The notes beneath the pieces are model-generated. The model was not told where the DNA came from. It did not search any database and worked only from the letters and a program-made list of their open reading frames with translations. Shown in pieces: positions 36,791 to 45,604 of a DNA stretch of 61,325 nucleotides. Within the stretch, counting starts at the first letter, position 1. Each line of letters opens with the position of its first letter. Position numbers and translations under genes: made by a program. Origin of the DNA: an uncultured Candidatus Actinomarina sp. (lineage in GTDB: Bacteria; Actinomycetota; Acidimicrobiia; Actinomarinales; Actinomarinaceae); contig CACODT010000007.1 in assembly GCA_902626065.1 (NCBI GenBank), positions 1 to 61,325 of the forward strand. The letters run 5' to 3'.

Positions 36791-36820
36791 ACACTAGATT
36801 TTAAAGAAGAAGAAAAGTAT

Positions 36821-37441
36821 ATGAGAAATAATAAACAAGTAATTTTTAAAATATTTAGGTTAGATAAAAATATTTATAATGAACTTGCATCAGAGATTTC
36901 AAATTTTCAGATCGCTGTAGCCATTTACGTTACAGGATTCATATTTATGGGTCTTGCTGGTTTAAGTTTTTTAAGAAATTCACTTACTTATTTAGAAGAA
37001 AATCTTGGGTTAATTATTGGCTCCCTTCCAGCGCAAAATGCCACAGAGCTAACTAATTTAATTAATGATTTTCAAAATGTATTTGAATCTCAACAAATAT
37101 TTGGCTTACTCGTAAGTTACTTACTATCTAGTTTTGTATCTGGATTTATAGGTGTAGGGTTAATTTATTTATTACTGTCTCGTTTTTTTAGAAAAGAAAC
37201 AAACTTTAGACAAATTGGAATAATTTTTGGTTTTTCAAATATTCCTGTTTTTTTAAATGGAGTAATTTTCTTTAGTAACTCAATTCCTTTGCAAATATTT
37301 ACCATTACTGGTTCTGCCATTTTTGCGTTAATTTGTCTTGGCTCAGGTCTTAAACAGGTATACCTATTAAGAAACATAGAGGCTTTCCTTCTTGTAATTG
37401 TATCTGGATTTGGCAGTTCACTTTTTTCCCAAATAATTTAA
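36821..37441 (+). CDS. Yip1-like multi-pass membrane protein
   Basis: From ATG 36821 this is a 206-residue protein beginning MRNNKQVIFKIFRLDKNIYNELA, with a soluble start and then about five hydrophobic segments, a layout like the Yip1 domain family. A longer in-frame reading from 36716 would run antisense through the start of the gene at 36790 and is disfavoured. The function is not recognisable. Its TAA at 37439-37441 is followed directly by the next ATG, so the two genes form a transcriptional pair. Confidence 0.65.
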   Translation: MRNNKQVIFKIFRLDKNIYNELASEISNFQIAVAIYVTGFIFMGLAGLSFLRNSLTYLEENLGLIIGSLPAQNATELTNLINDFQNVFESQQIFGLLVSYLLSSFVSGFIGVGLIYLLLSRFFRKETNFRQIGIIFGFSNIPVFLNGVIFFSNSIPLQIFTITGSAIFALICLGSGLKQVYLLRNIEAFLLVIVSGFGSSLFSQII

Positions 37442-38035
37442 ATGAAAGCTGCAATAATTTTAGCTGCAGGAGAATCAACAAGGATGGGTTTTCCAAAACA
37501 ATTAGCTGAGTATAAAGGTAATACAATATTGGAGACAGTGGTAGCAACAGTTTCAAGCTACATTGAAAACACAGTAGTAGTTCTAGGCCATGAAAATGAA
37601 ACTCTAACCGAAAAAATTAATTTTAAAAATAGCACAATTTTAATTAATGAAAATTGGGAAGAAGGCATTGTATCTTCAATTCGTACAGGGTTGTTCTATC
37701 TAAATAGTGCAAAAAATATTGACGGTGTTTTGATATTTATGGGGGACCAACCAGCAATTAATAATGATGTAATTAAGAAACTATTGGAAGTTCAACACGA
37801 TGAGGACGAGGTTGTTGTTCCACAATATCGATATGAAACAGGATACCCAGTATTAATACCAAGATTTTTTTGGAACAAGCTTGAACTGATAACACAAGAT
37901 GATTTAGATGGCGACGATTCAGTTTTCAAAAATTTTGAATTAATTGATTATTTTGAAACATCAGAAACAAAAATAAAAATTTTAAATTTTAATTTTTTAA
38001 AACCAACTGACTACGACGAGCAGTCTGATTTTTAG
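37442..38035 (+). CDS. MobA/MocA-like nucleotidyltransferase
   Basis: This 197-residue GT-A fold nucleotidyltransferase has the N-terminal AAIILAAGESTRMGFPKQLAEYKG (NTP-binding loop with G-x-S-x-RMG-x-PK), the metal-binding FMGDQPAI and the substrate loop PQYRYETGYPVLI. These fit the MocA/MobA group, which cytidylates or guanylates molybdopterin. Whether this one works on molybdenum cofactor cannot be told, as no other moco gene is present in the window. It starts on the base after the Yip1-like gene. Confidence 0.85.
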   Translation: MKAAIILAAGESTRMGFPKQLAEYKGNTILETVVATVSSYIENTVVVLGHENETLTEKINFKNSTILINENWEEGIVSSIRTGLFYLNSAKNIDGVLIFMGDQPAINNDVIKKLLEVQHDEDEVVVPQYRYETGYPVLIPRFFWNKLELITQDDLDGDDSVFKNFELIDYFETSETKIKILNFNFLKPTDYDEQSDF

Positions 38036-38042
38036 AGTGGGA

Positions 38043-38084
38043 AAAACTAACTAAAAATTTTCTTAGTTTTAAAAAAATTTTTTG
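38043..38084 (+). terminator. weak AT-rich stem-loop after the MocA-like gene
   Basis: AAAACTAA (38043-38050) pairs with TTAGTTTT (38063-38070) around a 12-base loop, followed by an A7T6 run. The stem has almost no GC, so it is at best a weak terminator in the 61-base gap before the DUF4332 gene. Confidence 0.25.
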
Positions 38085-38096
38085 TAAACTTTAATA

Positions 38097-38501
38097 ATGA
38101 ATTCAATTGACTCAATAAACGGTATGACTCATACGGAAGCCACAAAACTAAGAAGAGCAAGAGTCAGAACAACAGTTACATTTCTCCAGATTGCTTCTAC
38201 TCGTTCAGGAAGGGCACTCCTAACAAAGGAAACTGGAATAACATCTCCAAAACTTTTACATTGGGCAAAACGTGCCGAATTGATGAAGATAAAAAATTTA
38301 GGAAAAGACTACGCAGATCTTTTGGAAGCAGTGGGTGTTGAAAGTGTTTCTGATCTAAAAAGAAGAAATCCAGAGAGCCTTCATGAAATGATGGCAGTAG
38401 CAAATAAATCAAAAAAAATAGTTGATAGAATGCCGTCCCTTAAAAGAGTGACAAATTGGATTGATGATTCAAAAGATATTGTTATTACGGTATCTTCTTA
38501 G
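38097..38501 (+). CDS. DUF4332 (helix-hairpin-helix) protein
   Basis: This 134-residue protein has a C-terminal helix-hairpin-helix-like part: LLHWAKRAELMKIKNLGKDYADLLEAVGVESVSDLKRRNPESLHEMM, the typical DUF4332 pattern (core GxxYAxLLEAxGVxSVxxLxxR). Its basic N-terminus (KLRRARVRTTV) fits nucleic-acid contact, which is inferred. Members are widespread but uncharacterised. It stands alone between the MocA-like gene and nadE. Confidence 0.75.
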   Translation: MNSIDSINGMTHTEATKLRRARVRTTVTFLQIASTRSGRALLTKETGITSPKLLHWAKRAELMKIKNLGKDYADLLEAVGVESVSDLKRRNPESLHEMMAVANKSKKIVDRMPSLKRVTNWIDDSKDIVITVSS

Positions 38502-38526
38502 TTAACTATTTATCTATCATTATTAC

Positions 38527-40233
38527 GTGAAAACTAAAACCTTAAGAATATCTTGTGCACAATTATCTTTTCCGGTTGGTGCAATTCAAGAAAACAAAGA
38601 AAAAATTCTAAACACGCTAAAGGAAGCTGAAAAAGTACACTCCGATATTGTTCTATTTCCTGAATTGTCGCTTACTGGATATCCACCTGAAGATTTATTA
38701 CTCAGAGAAAGTTTTGTTGGAAAAAATTTTGCGGTTATGGAAGAAATTGCTGAATTTTCTGGAAAGACAAGTGGTGTCATTGGTTTTGTGGACAGAAGTT
38801 TAAGAACACAAAAAAGCGATAATGTTGATAGAAATATAACCAACGCAGCTGCAATAGTGCAGAATGGAGATGTAAAAGGAATTTATCACAAATGTTTTCT
38901 TCCAAATTATTCAGTTTTTGATGAAGCACGATATTTTGATAAGGGTTTGGATCCCTCGGCCTTGTTTTGGTATGAAAATATTGCTGTTGGAATAAATATT
39001 TGTGAAGATATTTGGATTGAAGATGGTCCGGCAGAAGAACAAGTAAAGAAAGGTGCTTCAATAATACTCAACATTAATGCATCCCCATTCGATATTAATA
39101 AAATTAATCAGAGAAAAGAAAAAGTAAAAAGTAAAGCTCAAAAACTAAAAGTACCAATAGTTTATTTAAATATGGTTGGGGGGCAGGATGAACTTGTTTT
39201 TGATGGAGGATCATTTGTCGTTGATAGAGATGGAAAGTTTTTATATTTAGCACCTCAATTCAAAGAAGATTTTTTCACATTTGATATTGATCTTGAGGTT
39301 AAGGATATAGTTTCAGATACAAATCTTTACGTAAATGAAAAGAATATTAAATTAGAAGAACTTACAAATACTACCGAAATGAATAAAGTCGAGTCAATGT
39401 ATGCTGCATTGAAACTAGGCCTTTCCGATTATGTAACAAAAAATAAATTTAATAAGGTACTTATTGGACTATCTGGTGGAATTGACTCTGCTTTAACTGC
39501 GACAATTGCTTGTGATGCATTGTCTCCAGAACATGTTATCGGTGTGGCAATGCCATCAAAATATAATCCAGAGTCATCCCTAGATGATGCCATACAGCTT
39601 GCTAAAAATCTAGGTATTGAAATTAAAGAAATAAGTATTGAAGAGACCGTTGACAATCTGAGATTATTAATTTCAAAAAATATCGATGATGATTTAAAAA
39701 ATGTAGTAGATGAAAATATTCAATCAAGAGTAAGAGGCAACTTATTAATGGCCCTGTCGAATCAATTAGATGCAATGGTCGTATCCACCGGTAACAAATC
39801 GGAGATGGCAGTTGGTTATGCAACTCTATATGGAGATCTTGTTGGCGGGTTTGCTTTACTAAAGGATGTTTATAAAGCAGATGTTTATAATTTAGCAAGA
39901 TATAGAAATTCTATATCAGAGGTAATTCCGCAAAACACAATTGATAAAGAACCAAGTGCTGAGTTAAGCGAAAATCAATTTGATTCAGATTCTCTTCCAA
40001 ATTATGACACTTTGGACAAAATAATAAAACTTTATATAGAAGAAGACTATTCATCGGAGAAGATAATAAGCACGGGAATTGACAAAGATGTAGTGTACGA
40101 CGTATTAGAAAAAATTGATCGAAATGAGTATAAAAGAAATCAAGTTGCACCTGGTGTAAAATTAACAAACAGAGCTTTTGGCAAAGATAGAAGAATGCCA
40201 ATTACAAATACGTATAAACGAGACAAAAGTTAA
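38527..40233 (+). CDS. nadE: glutamine-dependent NAD+ synthetase
   Basis: This 568-residue two-domain enzyme performs the last step of NAD synthesis. The N-terminal nitrilase-type glutaminase has its Glu in LFPELSLTGYPPEDLLL, Lys in YHKCFLPN and Cys in GINICEDIW. The C-terminal synthetase has the ATP loop IGLSGGIDSALTATIACDAL, VSTGNKSEMAVGYATLYGD and GGFALLKDVYK. The start is GTG 38527. The aminotransferase gene follows after two bases. Confidence 0.95.
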   Translation: MKTKTLRISCAQLSFPVGAIQENKEKILNTLKEAEKVHSDIVLFPELSLTGYPPEDLLLRESFVGKNFAVMEEIAEFSGKTSGVIGFVDRSLRTQKSDNVDRNITNAAAIVQNGDVKGIYHKCFLPNYSVFDEARYFDKGLDPSALFWYENIAVGINICEDIWIEDGPAEEQVKKGASIILNINASPFDINKINQRKEKVKSKAQKLKVPIVYLNMVGGQDELVFDGGSFVVDRDGKFLYLAPQFKEDFFTFDIDLEVKDIVSDTNLYVNEKNIKLEELTNTTEMNKVESMYAALKLGLSDYVTKNKFNKVLIGLSGGIDSALTATIACDALSPEHVIGVAMPSKYNPESSLDDAIQLAKNLGIEIKEISIEETVDNLRLLISKNIDDDLKNVVDENIQSRVRGNLLMALSNQLDAMVVSTGNKSEMAVGYATLYGDLVGGFALLKDVYKADVYNLARYRNSISEVIPQNTIDKEPSAELSENQFDSDSLPNYDTLDKIIKLYIEEDYSSEKIISTGIDKDVVYDVLEKIDRNEYKRNQVAPGVKLTNRAFGKDRRMPITNTYKRDKS

Positions 40234-40235
40234 AA

Positions 40236-41063
40236 ATGTATTTAATAAACGGTGAAGAAGTAACTAAAGAAGAATTTAATATACCTGTCGAAAATTTAGC
40301 AATATGGCGAGGAGATGGAATTTTTGAGGCTATTGCAATACATAAAGGGTATTTGTTCGGACTTGATAAACATATAGAAAGATTTGCAAAATCAGCTGAG
40401 AAAATGTTTTTTGAAAATATAAATTTTGAGGAAATAAAAGAGAACCTCGTTTCGATTGCATCAAATTATGACAGTGGATATATGAGAGTAATTATTGGAA
40501 GAGGTTCTGATAAAGATAAAAGTGATGTTTTTATTTTCTATCAAGAGTTAATTATCTTTCCAGAAAGTTTTACACTGCAATCACAAAAAGCACATTGGCA
40601 TGCTGGGGGTGATTTTGATATTCACGAGGTAAAAAACATTGGTTCAAAATCTATTTCTTATGCAATGAACTTAAATCAAACTAGATTAGCTGAAAGAAAC
40701 GGTTTCACTGATTCCCTATTGTTAAACAAAGATGGATTTGTACTTGAGGGTCCAACATTTTGTGTAGGCTGGATATTAGATAGTACAATTTATGTACCTG
40801 ATCTAGAGCTCGGTATTTTAGACTCAATTACTCGAAGTTCACTTATTGAAATATCCAATGAGATGGATCTTGATTTGAAAGTTGACAGAATTCATATCAA
40901 TGATATTTACAATGTTGATACAGTATTTGCACTTTCAACAGCTAAACATGCGATATTTGTCAATAAGATCGATCATCAAGTTTACAATGAGGATCCTCTT
41001 CTAGAAAAAATAAAAAACTCATTTATTGAATTTATTGATAAAGAAAGAAAATTGAATAAGTAA
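40236..41063 (+). CDS. class IV aminotransferase / aminodeoxychorismate lyase
   Basis: This 275-residue fold-type IV PLP enzyme has an N-terminal RGDGIFEAIAIHKGYLFGLDKHIERF, the PLP lysine in GSKSISYAMNLNQTRLAE, the glutamate motif TDSLLLNKDGFVLEGP, and a late ELGILDSITRSSL. It could be branched-chain aminotransferase, D-amino-acid aminotransferase or the PabC lyase of folate synthesis; the short length and the LGILDSITR block do not settle this. It ends 14 bases before the selD TTG start, whose ribosome site lies in that gap. Confidence 0.85.
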   Translation: MYLINGEEVTKEEFNIPVENLAIWRGDGIFEAIAIHKGYLFGLDKHIERFAKSAEKMFFENINFEEIKENLVSIASNYDSGYMRVIIGRGSDKDKSDVFIFYQELIIFPESFTLQSQKAHWHAGGDFDIHEVKNIGSKSISYAMNLNQTRLAERNGFTDSLLLNKDGFVLEGPTFCVGWILDSTIYVPDLELGILDSITRSSLIEISNEMDLDLKVDRIHINDIYNVDTVFALSTAKHAIFVNKIDHQVYNEDPLLEKIKNSFIEFIDKERKLNK

Positions 41064-41077
41064 AAAAGGAGGTTCAT

Positions 41078-42100
41078 TTGAGATTAACTGAATACTCTCA
41101 CGGTGCTGGTTGAGCATGCAAACTCTCACCTAGTGAGCTTGCTCAAGTTTTGACGCAATTTAAAAATCATAATGCTACAAAGTCTCCTAACATTTTAGTC
41201 GGGTTGGATAATCCTGATGACGGAGGAGTAATTGAAGTTGGAAATCAAAAGATAATTCAAACAGTTGATTTTTTTACTCCCATTCTCGATAACCCTTATG
41301 ACTGGGGTAGAGTAGCAGCAGCAAATGCATTGTCAGATGTTTATGCAATGGGGGGAGAGCCACTCTCAGCTTTGCAATTAGTTTGTTGGCCACGCAACGA
41401 TATAAGTTTTGACATACTATCCGAAGTCATCAAAGGAGGTCTTGATACGATGGAAGAAGCAAATTGTAAAATTATTGGTGGCCACAGTATCGATGACAAA
41501 GAACCAAAATATGGATTCTCGATTACAGGAATAATCAAAGATAAAATTTTTAAGAATAACGAAATTTTCAATGGTGATAAACTCTTTTTAACAAAACCAA
41601 TCGGAACTGGAATTATTACAACTGCAATAAAAAAAGGTATTGCTTCGGAAGAAAGTATAAAATTAGTAACCGAAATAATGACAAATCTAAATAATAGATC
41701 TAGAGATTTTTCAATAAAAAATAAAGCTAGTGCAATCACAGACATTACTGGATTTGGCTTATTAGGTCATCTATACGAAATGATAAAGAATACAGATTTA
41801 TCAGCAAAAATAAAGTTTGATAATGTTCCCCTTATTGAGGATATCCATGAATATTTAGATAATGGTATTTATCCATCTGGAAGCTTACGAAATTACGATT
41901 ATCTGAAAGACAAAGTAGTTACAGATTTAGATGAAGAATCTATAAAAATATTGTGTGACGCACAAACTAATGGGGGATTCTTAATTGCAATTCCAAATAA
42001 TGAAAATCTAATTTTTTCAGATGACTTACGTCTTGGTCATAATATATGGGAAATTGGTGAAATAAATTCTGAATATAATGAGAAGATAAATATTATTTAA
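41078..42100 (+). CDS. selD: selenophosphate synthase, itself a selenoprotein (Sec12, UGA 41111-41113)
   Basis: SelD makes selenophosphate from selenide and ATP, the selenium donor for selenocysteyl-tRNA. The gene starts at TTG 41078, five bases after a strong AGGAGG (41067-41072), and reads (M)RLTEYSHGAG-U-ACKLSPSELAQVL, with the catalytic Cys/Sec position encoded by in-frame TGA. The rest has ILVGLDNPDDGGVIEVG, the substrate loop TVDFFTPILDNPYDWGRVAAANALSDVYAMGG, IIGGHSIDD and ITDITGFGLLGHL. The full length is 340 residues. Gene callers starting at 41150 would lose the active site. A SECIS-like hairpin begins 11 nt after the UGA. It follows the aminotransferase gene and precedes a hydrolase by three bases. 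Confidence 0.95.
41111..41144 (+). promoter_or_regulatory. UGA Sec codon plus SECIS-like hairpin in selD
   Basis: UGA 41111-41113 is followed by 11 bases, then a perfect 5-bp stem CUCAC/GUGAG (41125-41129 with 41133-41137) around CUA. An outer GAGCA/UGCUC pairing (41112-41116 with 41140-41144) extends the structure back into the UGA itself. The 11-nt spacing equals that in the SelW-like gene and in E. coli fdhF. The apical loop shows no clear GU unless the closing pair opens, so it is weaker than the first SECIS. Confidence 0.65.
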
Positions 42101-42103
42101 AAG

Positions 42104-43024
42104 ATGATAAAAACAATCGCAAAAGTTTTCGCATTTACTTCAATCTTTAAAAATTTAGTTTTAACTCAAAAAAGTAAAACAGAAGGGATAACACAATTAC
42201 ACCCTATAAAGATTCCAGGAAGAACTATTTTTGTTCGTGAAAAAGAATACTTCATAAGAGAAAACATTATCGATGGTACGGTACCAATTGTTTTTCTTCA
42301 TAGCTGGGGGACAGATTCACTTGGCAGTTGGTTTAATGTGTTACCAAAAATAAAGAATAAAAACTCATTTGTAACAATTGATTTTAAAAATCATGGTAGA
42401 TCTGATGCGAGCTGGGAGAGATGGAGCGTTGAAGAAAATGCAGATATAGTTATCAGTATTCTTGAGGAATTAAATATAACAAAATTTAATTTGGTTGGTT
42501 GGTCTATGGGAAGTGCGGTAGCGCTTACAATATCCAGAAAAATTCCAAAAAATGTAAATAAGATGGTTTTGATAACACCCTTTAGTTGGATAGAAGGTGA
42601 AAGGTACAAAGATAATTTTTTATTTAAGTTACTTGTTGGTGGAGTAAGAATTAGAGAAAGATTATTTCCAAATAAGAATCCTCAGTCTAAATTTTCCTTT
42701 CTTAAAAAATCAAATGCTTTAAAAAATGAGTTTACAGATTGGGCTTGGAATAATCTTCATCGTTCAAAAGATGATTTCATATATGGAGATGGAGGGAGGC
42801 ATGTTGTAGCTTTTGACTCTCGAGAATGGTTAAGCAATATTGAAACTGAAACTTTAGCAATTATCGGCGGAAAAGATAGTCTTGTACCTCAAAAATCTTC
42901 AGAAGAAGTGATAACAAAAATGAAAAATATTGAATCCATCACATTTAATAATGCTTATCACGGAATACCGTGGACACATGATGAAGAATTATTTGATGAG
43001 CTCGTAAAATTTTTAAATTTATGA
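42104..43024 (+). CDS. alpha/beta hydrolase
   Basis: This 306-residue alpha/beta hydrolase has the oxyanion region IVFLHSWGTDSLGSWFNVLP, the nucleophile elbow GWSMGSA, an acid in IGGKDSLVPQ and a histidine in NAYHGIPW. It has no signal peptide beyond a short hydrophobic N-terminus, so it is probably an intracellular esterase, C-C hydrolase or thioesterase of unknown substrate. It lies three bases after selD and overlaps the glycosyltransferase by 4, so it shares the selD message, though nothing links it to selenium. Confidence 0.85.
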   Translation: MIKTIAKVFAFTSIFKNLVLTQKSKTEGITQLHPIKIPGRTIFVREKEYFIRENIIDGTVPIVFLHSWGTDSLGSWFNVLPKIKNKNSFVTIDFKNHGRSDASWERWSVEENADIVISILEELNITKFNLVGWSMGSAVALTISRKIPKNVNKMVLITPFSWIEGERYKDNFLFKLLVGGVRIRERLFPNKNPQSKFSFLKKSNALKNEFTDWAWNNLHRSKDDFIYGDGGRHVVAFDSREWLSNIETETLAIIGGKDSLVPQKSSEEVITKMKNIESITFNNAYHGIPWTHDEELFDELVKFLNL

Positions 43025-44151
43025 AAAACGTTTTATTTATTGCACCAACGAATTATCAATTACCAATAACTGACAACTTAGAAAAAAAGTTCATCACATT
43101 AAGTGAAATATGCAATGTTTCCGTATTAGCTTTTTCAGATAGGAATATTTTTTTGAGTGAAAGTTATGGTAATTTTTACTTCCATAAAAAAATAAAAAAT
43201 AGATTTCTAAACTATTTCAAAATTATTCAAATTGCAATTTTTACTACACATCAAATTATAAAAAAAGAAAATATAGATATAGTATGTTTCCAAGATCCAG
43301 TCTCTTCATTTTTTTCAATCTTATTTTTAAAAGCTCGAGGAATAAATGTAAAAATAATAGTAGAAACACATGGTGACTTTATAGAAACTTTGAGTTTGGA
43401 AAAAAATTTAATTTTTCCAAACCTATACAAGAAACTATTTTTAATTATGGCAAAATATTCTATTGATAAGTCAGATAAAATAAGAGCAGTCTCATCCTCA
43501 ACTGAAAATCAAGTATTGAGTATTGATTCTTCAAAAAGTGTAGTTAGGTTTCCTGCATGGGTTAACTTTAAAGACTTTGAGAATGTTAAAGCTAATCTAA
43601 ATACAGACAATAAATTCAATATATTGTTTATTGGAAGTGTTACAGATAGAAAAAAGCCTCATATGATAATTGATGCAATTTTTAAACTAAATGACCAAAA
43701 CCTACATTTATCTATTGTGGGTCCTACTCCAAATGATAAATATTTAACTGAACTTAAACAGATAATCAGAGAATATGATCTTGAAACACAGGTTTCGTTT
43801 GAAGGCCAGGTAGATAGAGATAAAGTAAAAGAATTTTATTCTAGTTCAAATTTGATGATTCTTCCTTCTGTATCTGAAGGTTTGGCTCGAGTTATTTTTG
43901 AATCACAGGTATCTTCATGTCCCGTATTAGTCACCGATGCTCCAGGGATGGGAGACATAGTTATCGACGGCCAAACTGGTTATGTTTTTGAAAGTAATAA
44001 TCTGGAAAGTCTTTCATCAAAAATTGAATTTATCAAAAATAATTATGAAGAAGTTTCTGCAGTTGGAAAAAACGCTAAAGACTTTATATTATCGAATTAT
44101 TCTGAGGATAATTTCAAATTTAGTTTCAAAAAGCTTTTTGATACTGTCTAA
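43021..44151 (+). CDS. glycosyltransferase family 4
   Basis: This 376-residue GT-B glycosyltransferase has an N-terminal acceptor domain and a C-terminal GT1-type domain with NILFIGSVTDRKKPHMIIDA, LSIVGPTPNDKYLTEL, and the donor-binding LPSVSEGLARVIFESQVSSCPVLVTDAPGMGDIV (the E-x7-E motif). It probably builds a cell-surface glycan or glycolipid. The sugar and acceptor are unknown. It overlaps the hydrolase by 4 bases. Confidence 0.88.
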   Translation: MKNVLFIAPTNYQLPITDNLEKKFITLSEICNVSVLAFSDRNIFLSESYGNFYFHKKIKNRFLNYFKIIQIAIFTTHQIIKKENIDIVCFQDPVSSFFSILFLKARGINVKIIVETHGDFIETLSLEKNLIFPNLYKKLFLIMAKYSIDKSDKIRAVSSSTENQVLSIDSSKSVVRFPAWVNFKDFENVKANLNTDNKFNILFIGSVTDRKKPHMIIDAIFKLNDQNLHLSIVGPTPNDKYLTELKQIIREYDLETQVSFEGQVDRDKVKEFYSSSNLMILPSVSEGLARVIFESQVSSCPVLVTDAPGMGDIVIDGQTGYVFESNNLESLSSKIEFIKNNYEEVSAVGKNAKDFILSNYSEDNFKFSFKKLFDTV

Positions 44152-44189
44152 TAACCAAAACTGTCCATGCAACTTGCTATTCTTGTAAC

Positions 44190-45215
44190 ATGGAAATTTT
44201 ATTTTTAGCAATAATTGCTATTCTTTCGGTAATTATTTTATATTTTGTTACAAAAAAAGATAATTCTGACGAAGAGAAAAATGAAGAATATTTAATCAAA
44301 GGAATTGTAAGTGAAATTATAGAAAATGAAGAATCACAAATTTATAAATTATTAAATAAATCAGATCAAACTGTAAAAGATTTTCTGGAAAAAACTGGTG
44401 AAATAAAAAGTTCTATTTCAGGAGTTGATCAGCAAACTCGTAATTTAATTTCAGTATTAAATAATAACCAAAGCAGAGGGCAGTGGGCAGAATTTCAAGT
44501 TGAAGATTTATTAGGAATAATGGATTACAAAGCTGGGATTCATTATGAAACACAAAAAATTATGAAAAGTGGAACCAAACCTGACTTCACTTTTTATTTA
44601 CCAGACAATAAGACAATAAATATGGACTCAAAATTTCCATTAACTATATATATGGAAATCGCAAAACTTAATAGAGATTTAGAAAACGAGACTTTAGACG
44701 AAATTGCAAAACGTGAAATAACAGAATCAATAAAGAATAAAAATAAAGAATTTTTAGATAAAGCTATAAAAACAAAAATTGATGAGACAGCTACAAGAGA
44801 GGGATATATTTCACCAGATGAAGATACAGTTGATTTTGTTTTGATGTACATACCACTCGAGAACTTGTACCACTTTCTCTTAACTTCTGTCATTGGAGCA
44901 TCTAAAATTCCAGTTATAGAATATGCTTTTTCTAAGAAAGTTATATTAGTAAGCCCACAAACCCTTATGGCTTATCTTGAAACGATTAGACACTCAATGA
45001 AACTTTTTAGCTTACAAACTGATACAAAGAATATTTTGTCCTCTCATGAAAAAATAAAGAGCGAGATTAGAAAATTTATTGATTCATTTGACGACGTAAC
45101 AAAAAGATTAGATCAAACTGTTCAGTCATTTGAAACATTGAAAACTACAAGAGTAAATAAGCTTGAAAAGTCATTTGATGAACTTGATGAAGTAAATAAG
45201 AGACTTGATAATTAA
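44190..45215 (+). CDS. rmuC: DNA recombination protein RmuC
   Basis: This 341-residue protein is shorter than E. coli RmuC (about 475) but retains an N-terminal membrane helix (LFLAIIAILSVIILYFV), a coiled-coil stretch, and the nuclease-like RmuC core: SRGQWAEFQVEDLLGIM, TKPDFTFYLPDNKTINMDSKFPL, VDFVLMYIPLENLYHFLL and KKVILVSPQTLMAYLETI. RmuC limits inversions at short repeats, and its endonuclease fold is inferred in the family. It ends in a 4-base convergent overlap with the CoA-binding gene. Confidence 0.9.
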   Translation: MEILFLAIIAILSVIILYFVTKKDNSDEEKNEEYLIKGIVSEIIENEESQIYKLLNKSDQTVKDFLEKTGEIKSSISGVDQQTRNLISVLNNNQSRGQWAEFQVEDLLGIMDYKAGIHYETQKIMKSGTKPDFTFYLPDNKTINMDSKFPLTIYMEIAKLNRDLENETLDEIAKREITESIKNKNKEFLDKAIKTKIDETATREGYISPDEDTVDFVLMYIPLENLYHFLLTSVIGASKIPVIEYAFSKKVILVSPQTLMAYLETIRHSMKLFSLQTDTKNILSSHEKIKSEIRKFIDSFDDVTKRLDQTVQSFETLKTTRVNKLEKSFDELDEVNKRLDN

Positions 45216-45604
45216 TAATTAGAAGATAATCTTGTTACAACCATGATGCATTTGTCATCAATAAAATTTTTTTCTTTACTATGTAAAAAAGTAGATATCT
45301 CTGTACTTTCTGCACCGGGTTGATACCAAAAATTATCATATCCTTTTTGTACAAGATCTAAAGTAGTTTTTATACCTTCATTTGGAGGAATAACGAAATT
45401 GATAATTGACGGTTTAGATTCAATTAGATCCACACTTTTATATGATTTTATCCCTTCAATTTTTTGTTCTTTATTGTTTACTGGTATTACTTTATGACCT
45501 TTGTCTAATAAATCTAATAATATTTTGTTCCCATATTTTCTTGGATCATTTGATGCACCAACAAGTGCGATTACATTTTTTTTGTTATTTAGTAACTCGA
45601 TCAA
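45212..45604 (-). CDS. CoA-binding domain protein (YccU-like)
   Basis: This 130-residue Rossmann-type CoA-binding protein contains VIALVGASNDPRKYGNKILLDLLDKGHKVIPVNN and INFVIPPNEGIKTTLDLVQKGYDNFWYQPGAES, the YccU pattern. It may sense or bind acyl-CoA; the partner is unknown. It abuts the acyl-CoA dehydrogenase on the same strand (start at 45604, dehydrogenase ends 45605), a suggestive pairing. Confidence 0.85.
   Translation of the reverse strand: MIELLNNKKNVIALVGASNDPRKYGNKILLDLLDKGHKVIPVNNKEQKIEGIKSYKSVDLIESKPSIINFVIPPNEGIKTTLDLVQKGYDNFWYQPGAESTEISTFLHSKEKNFIDDKCIMVVTRLSSNY

Noticed and set aside
36716-36820. N-terminal extension of the Yip1-like gene
   Set aside because: It would run antisense over the start of the 36473-36790 gene, is rich in atypical His/Tyr/Cys residues, and ATG 36821 gives a cleaner membrane protein.
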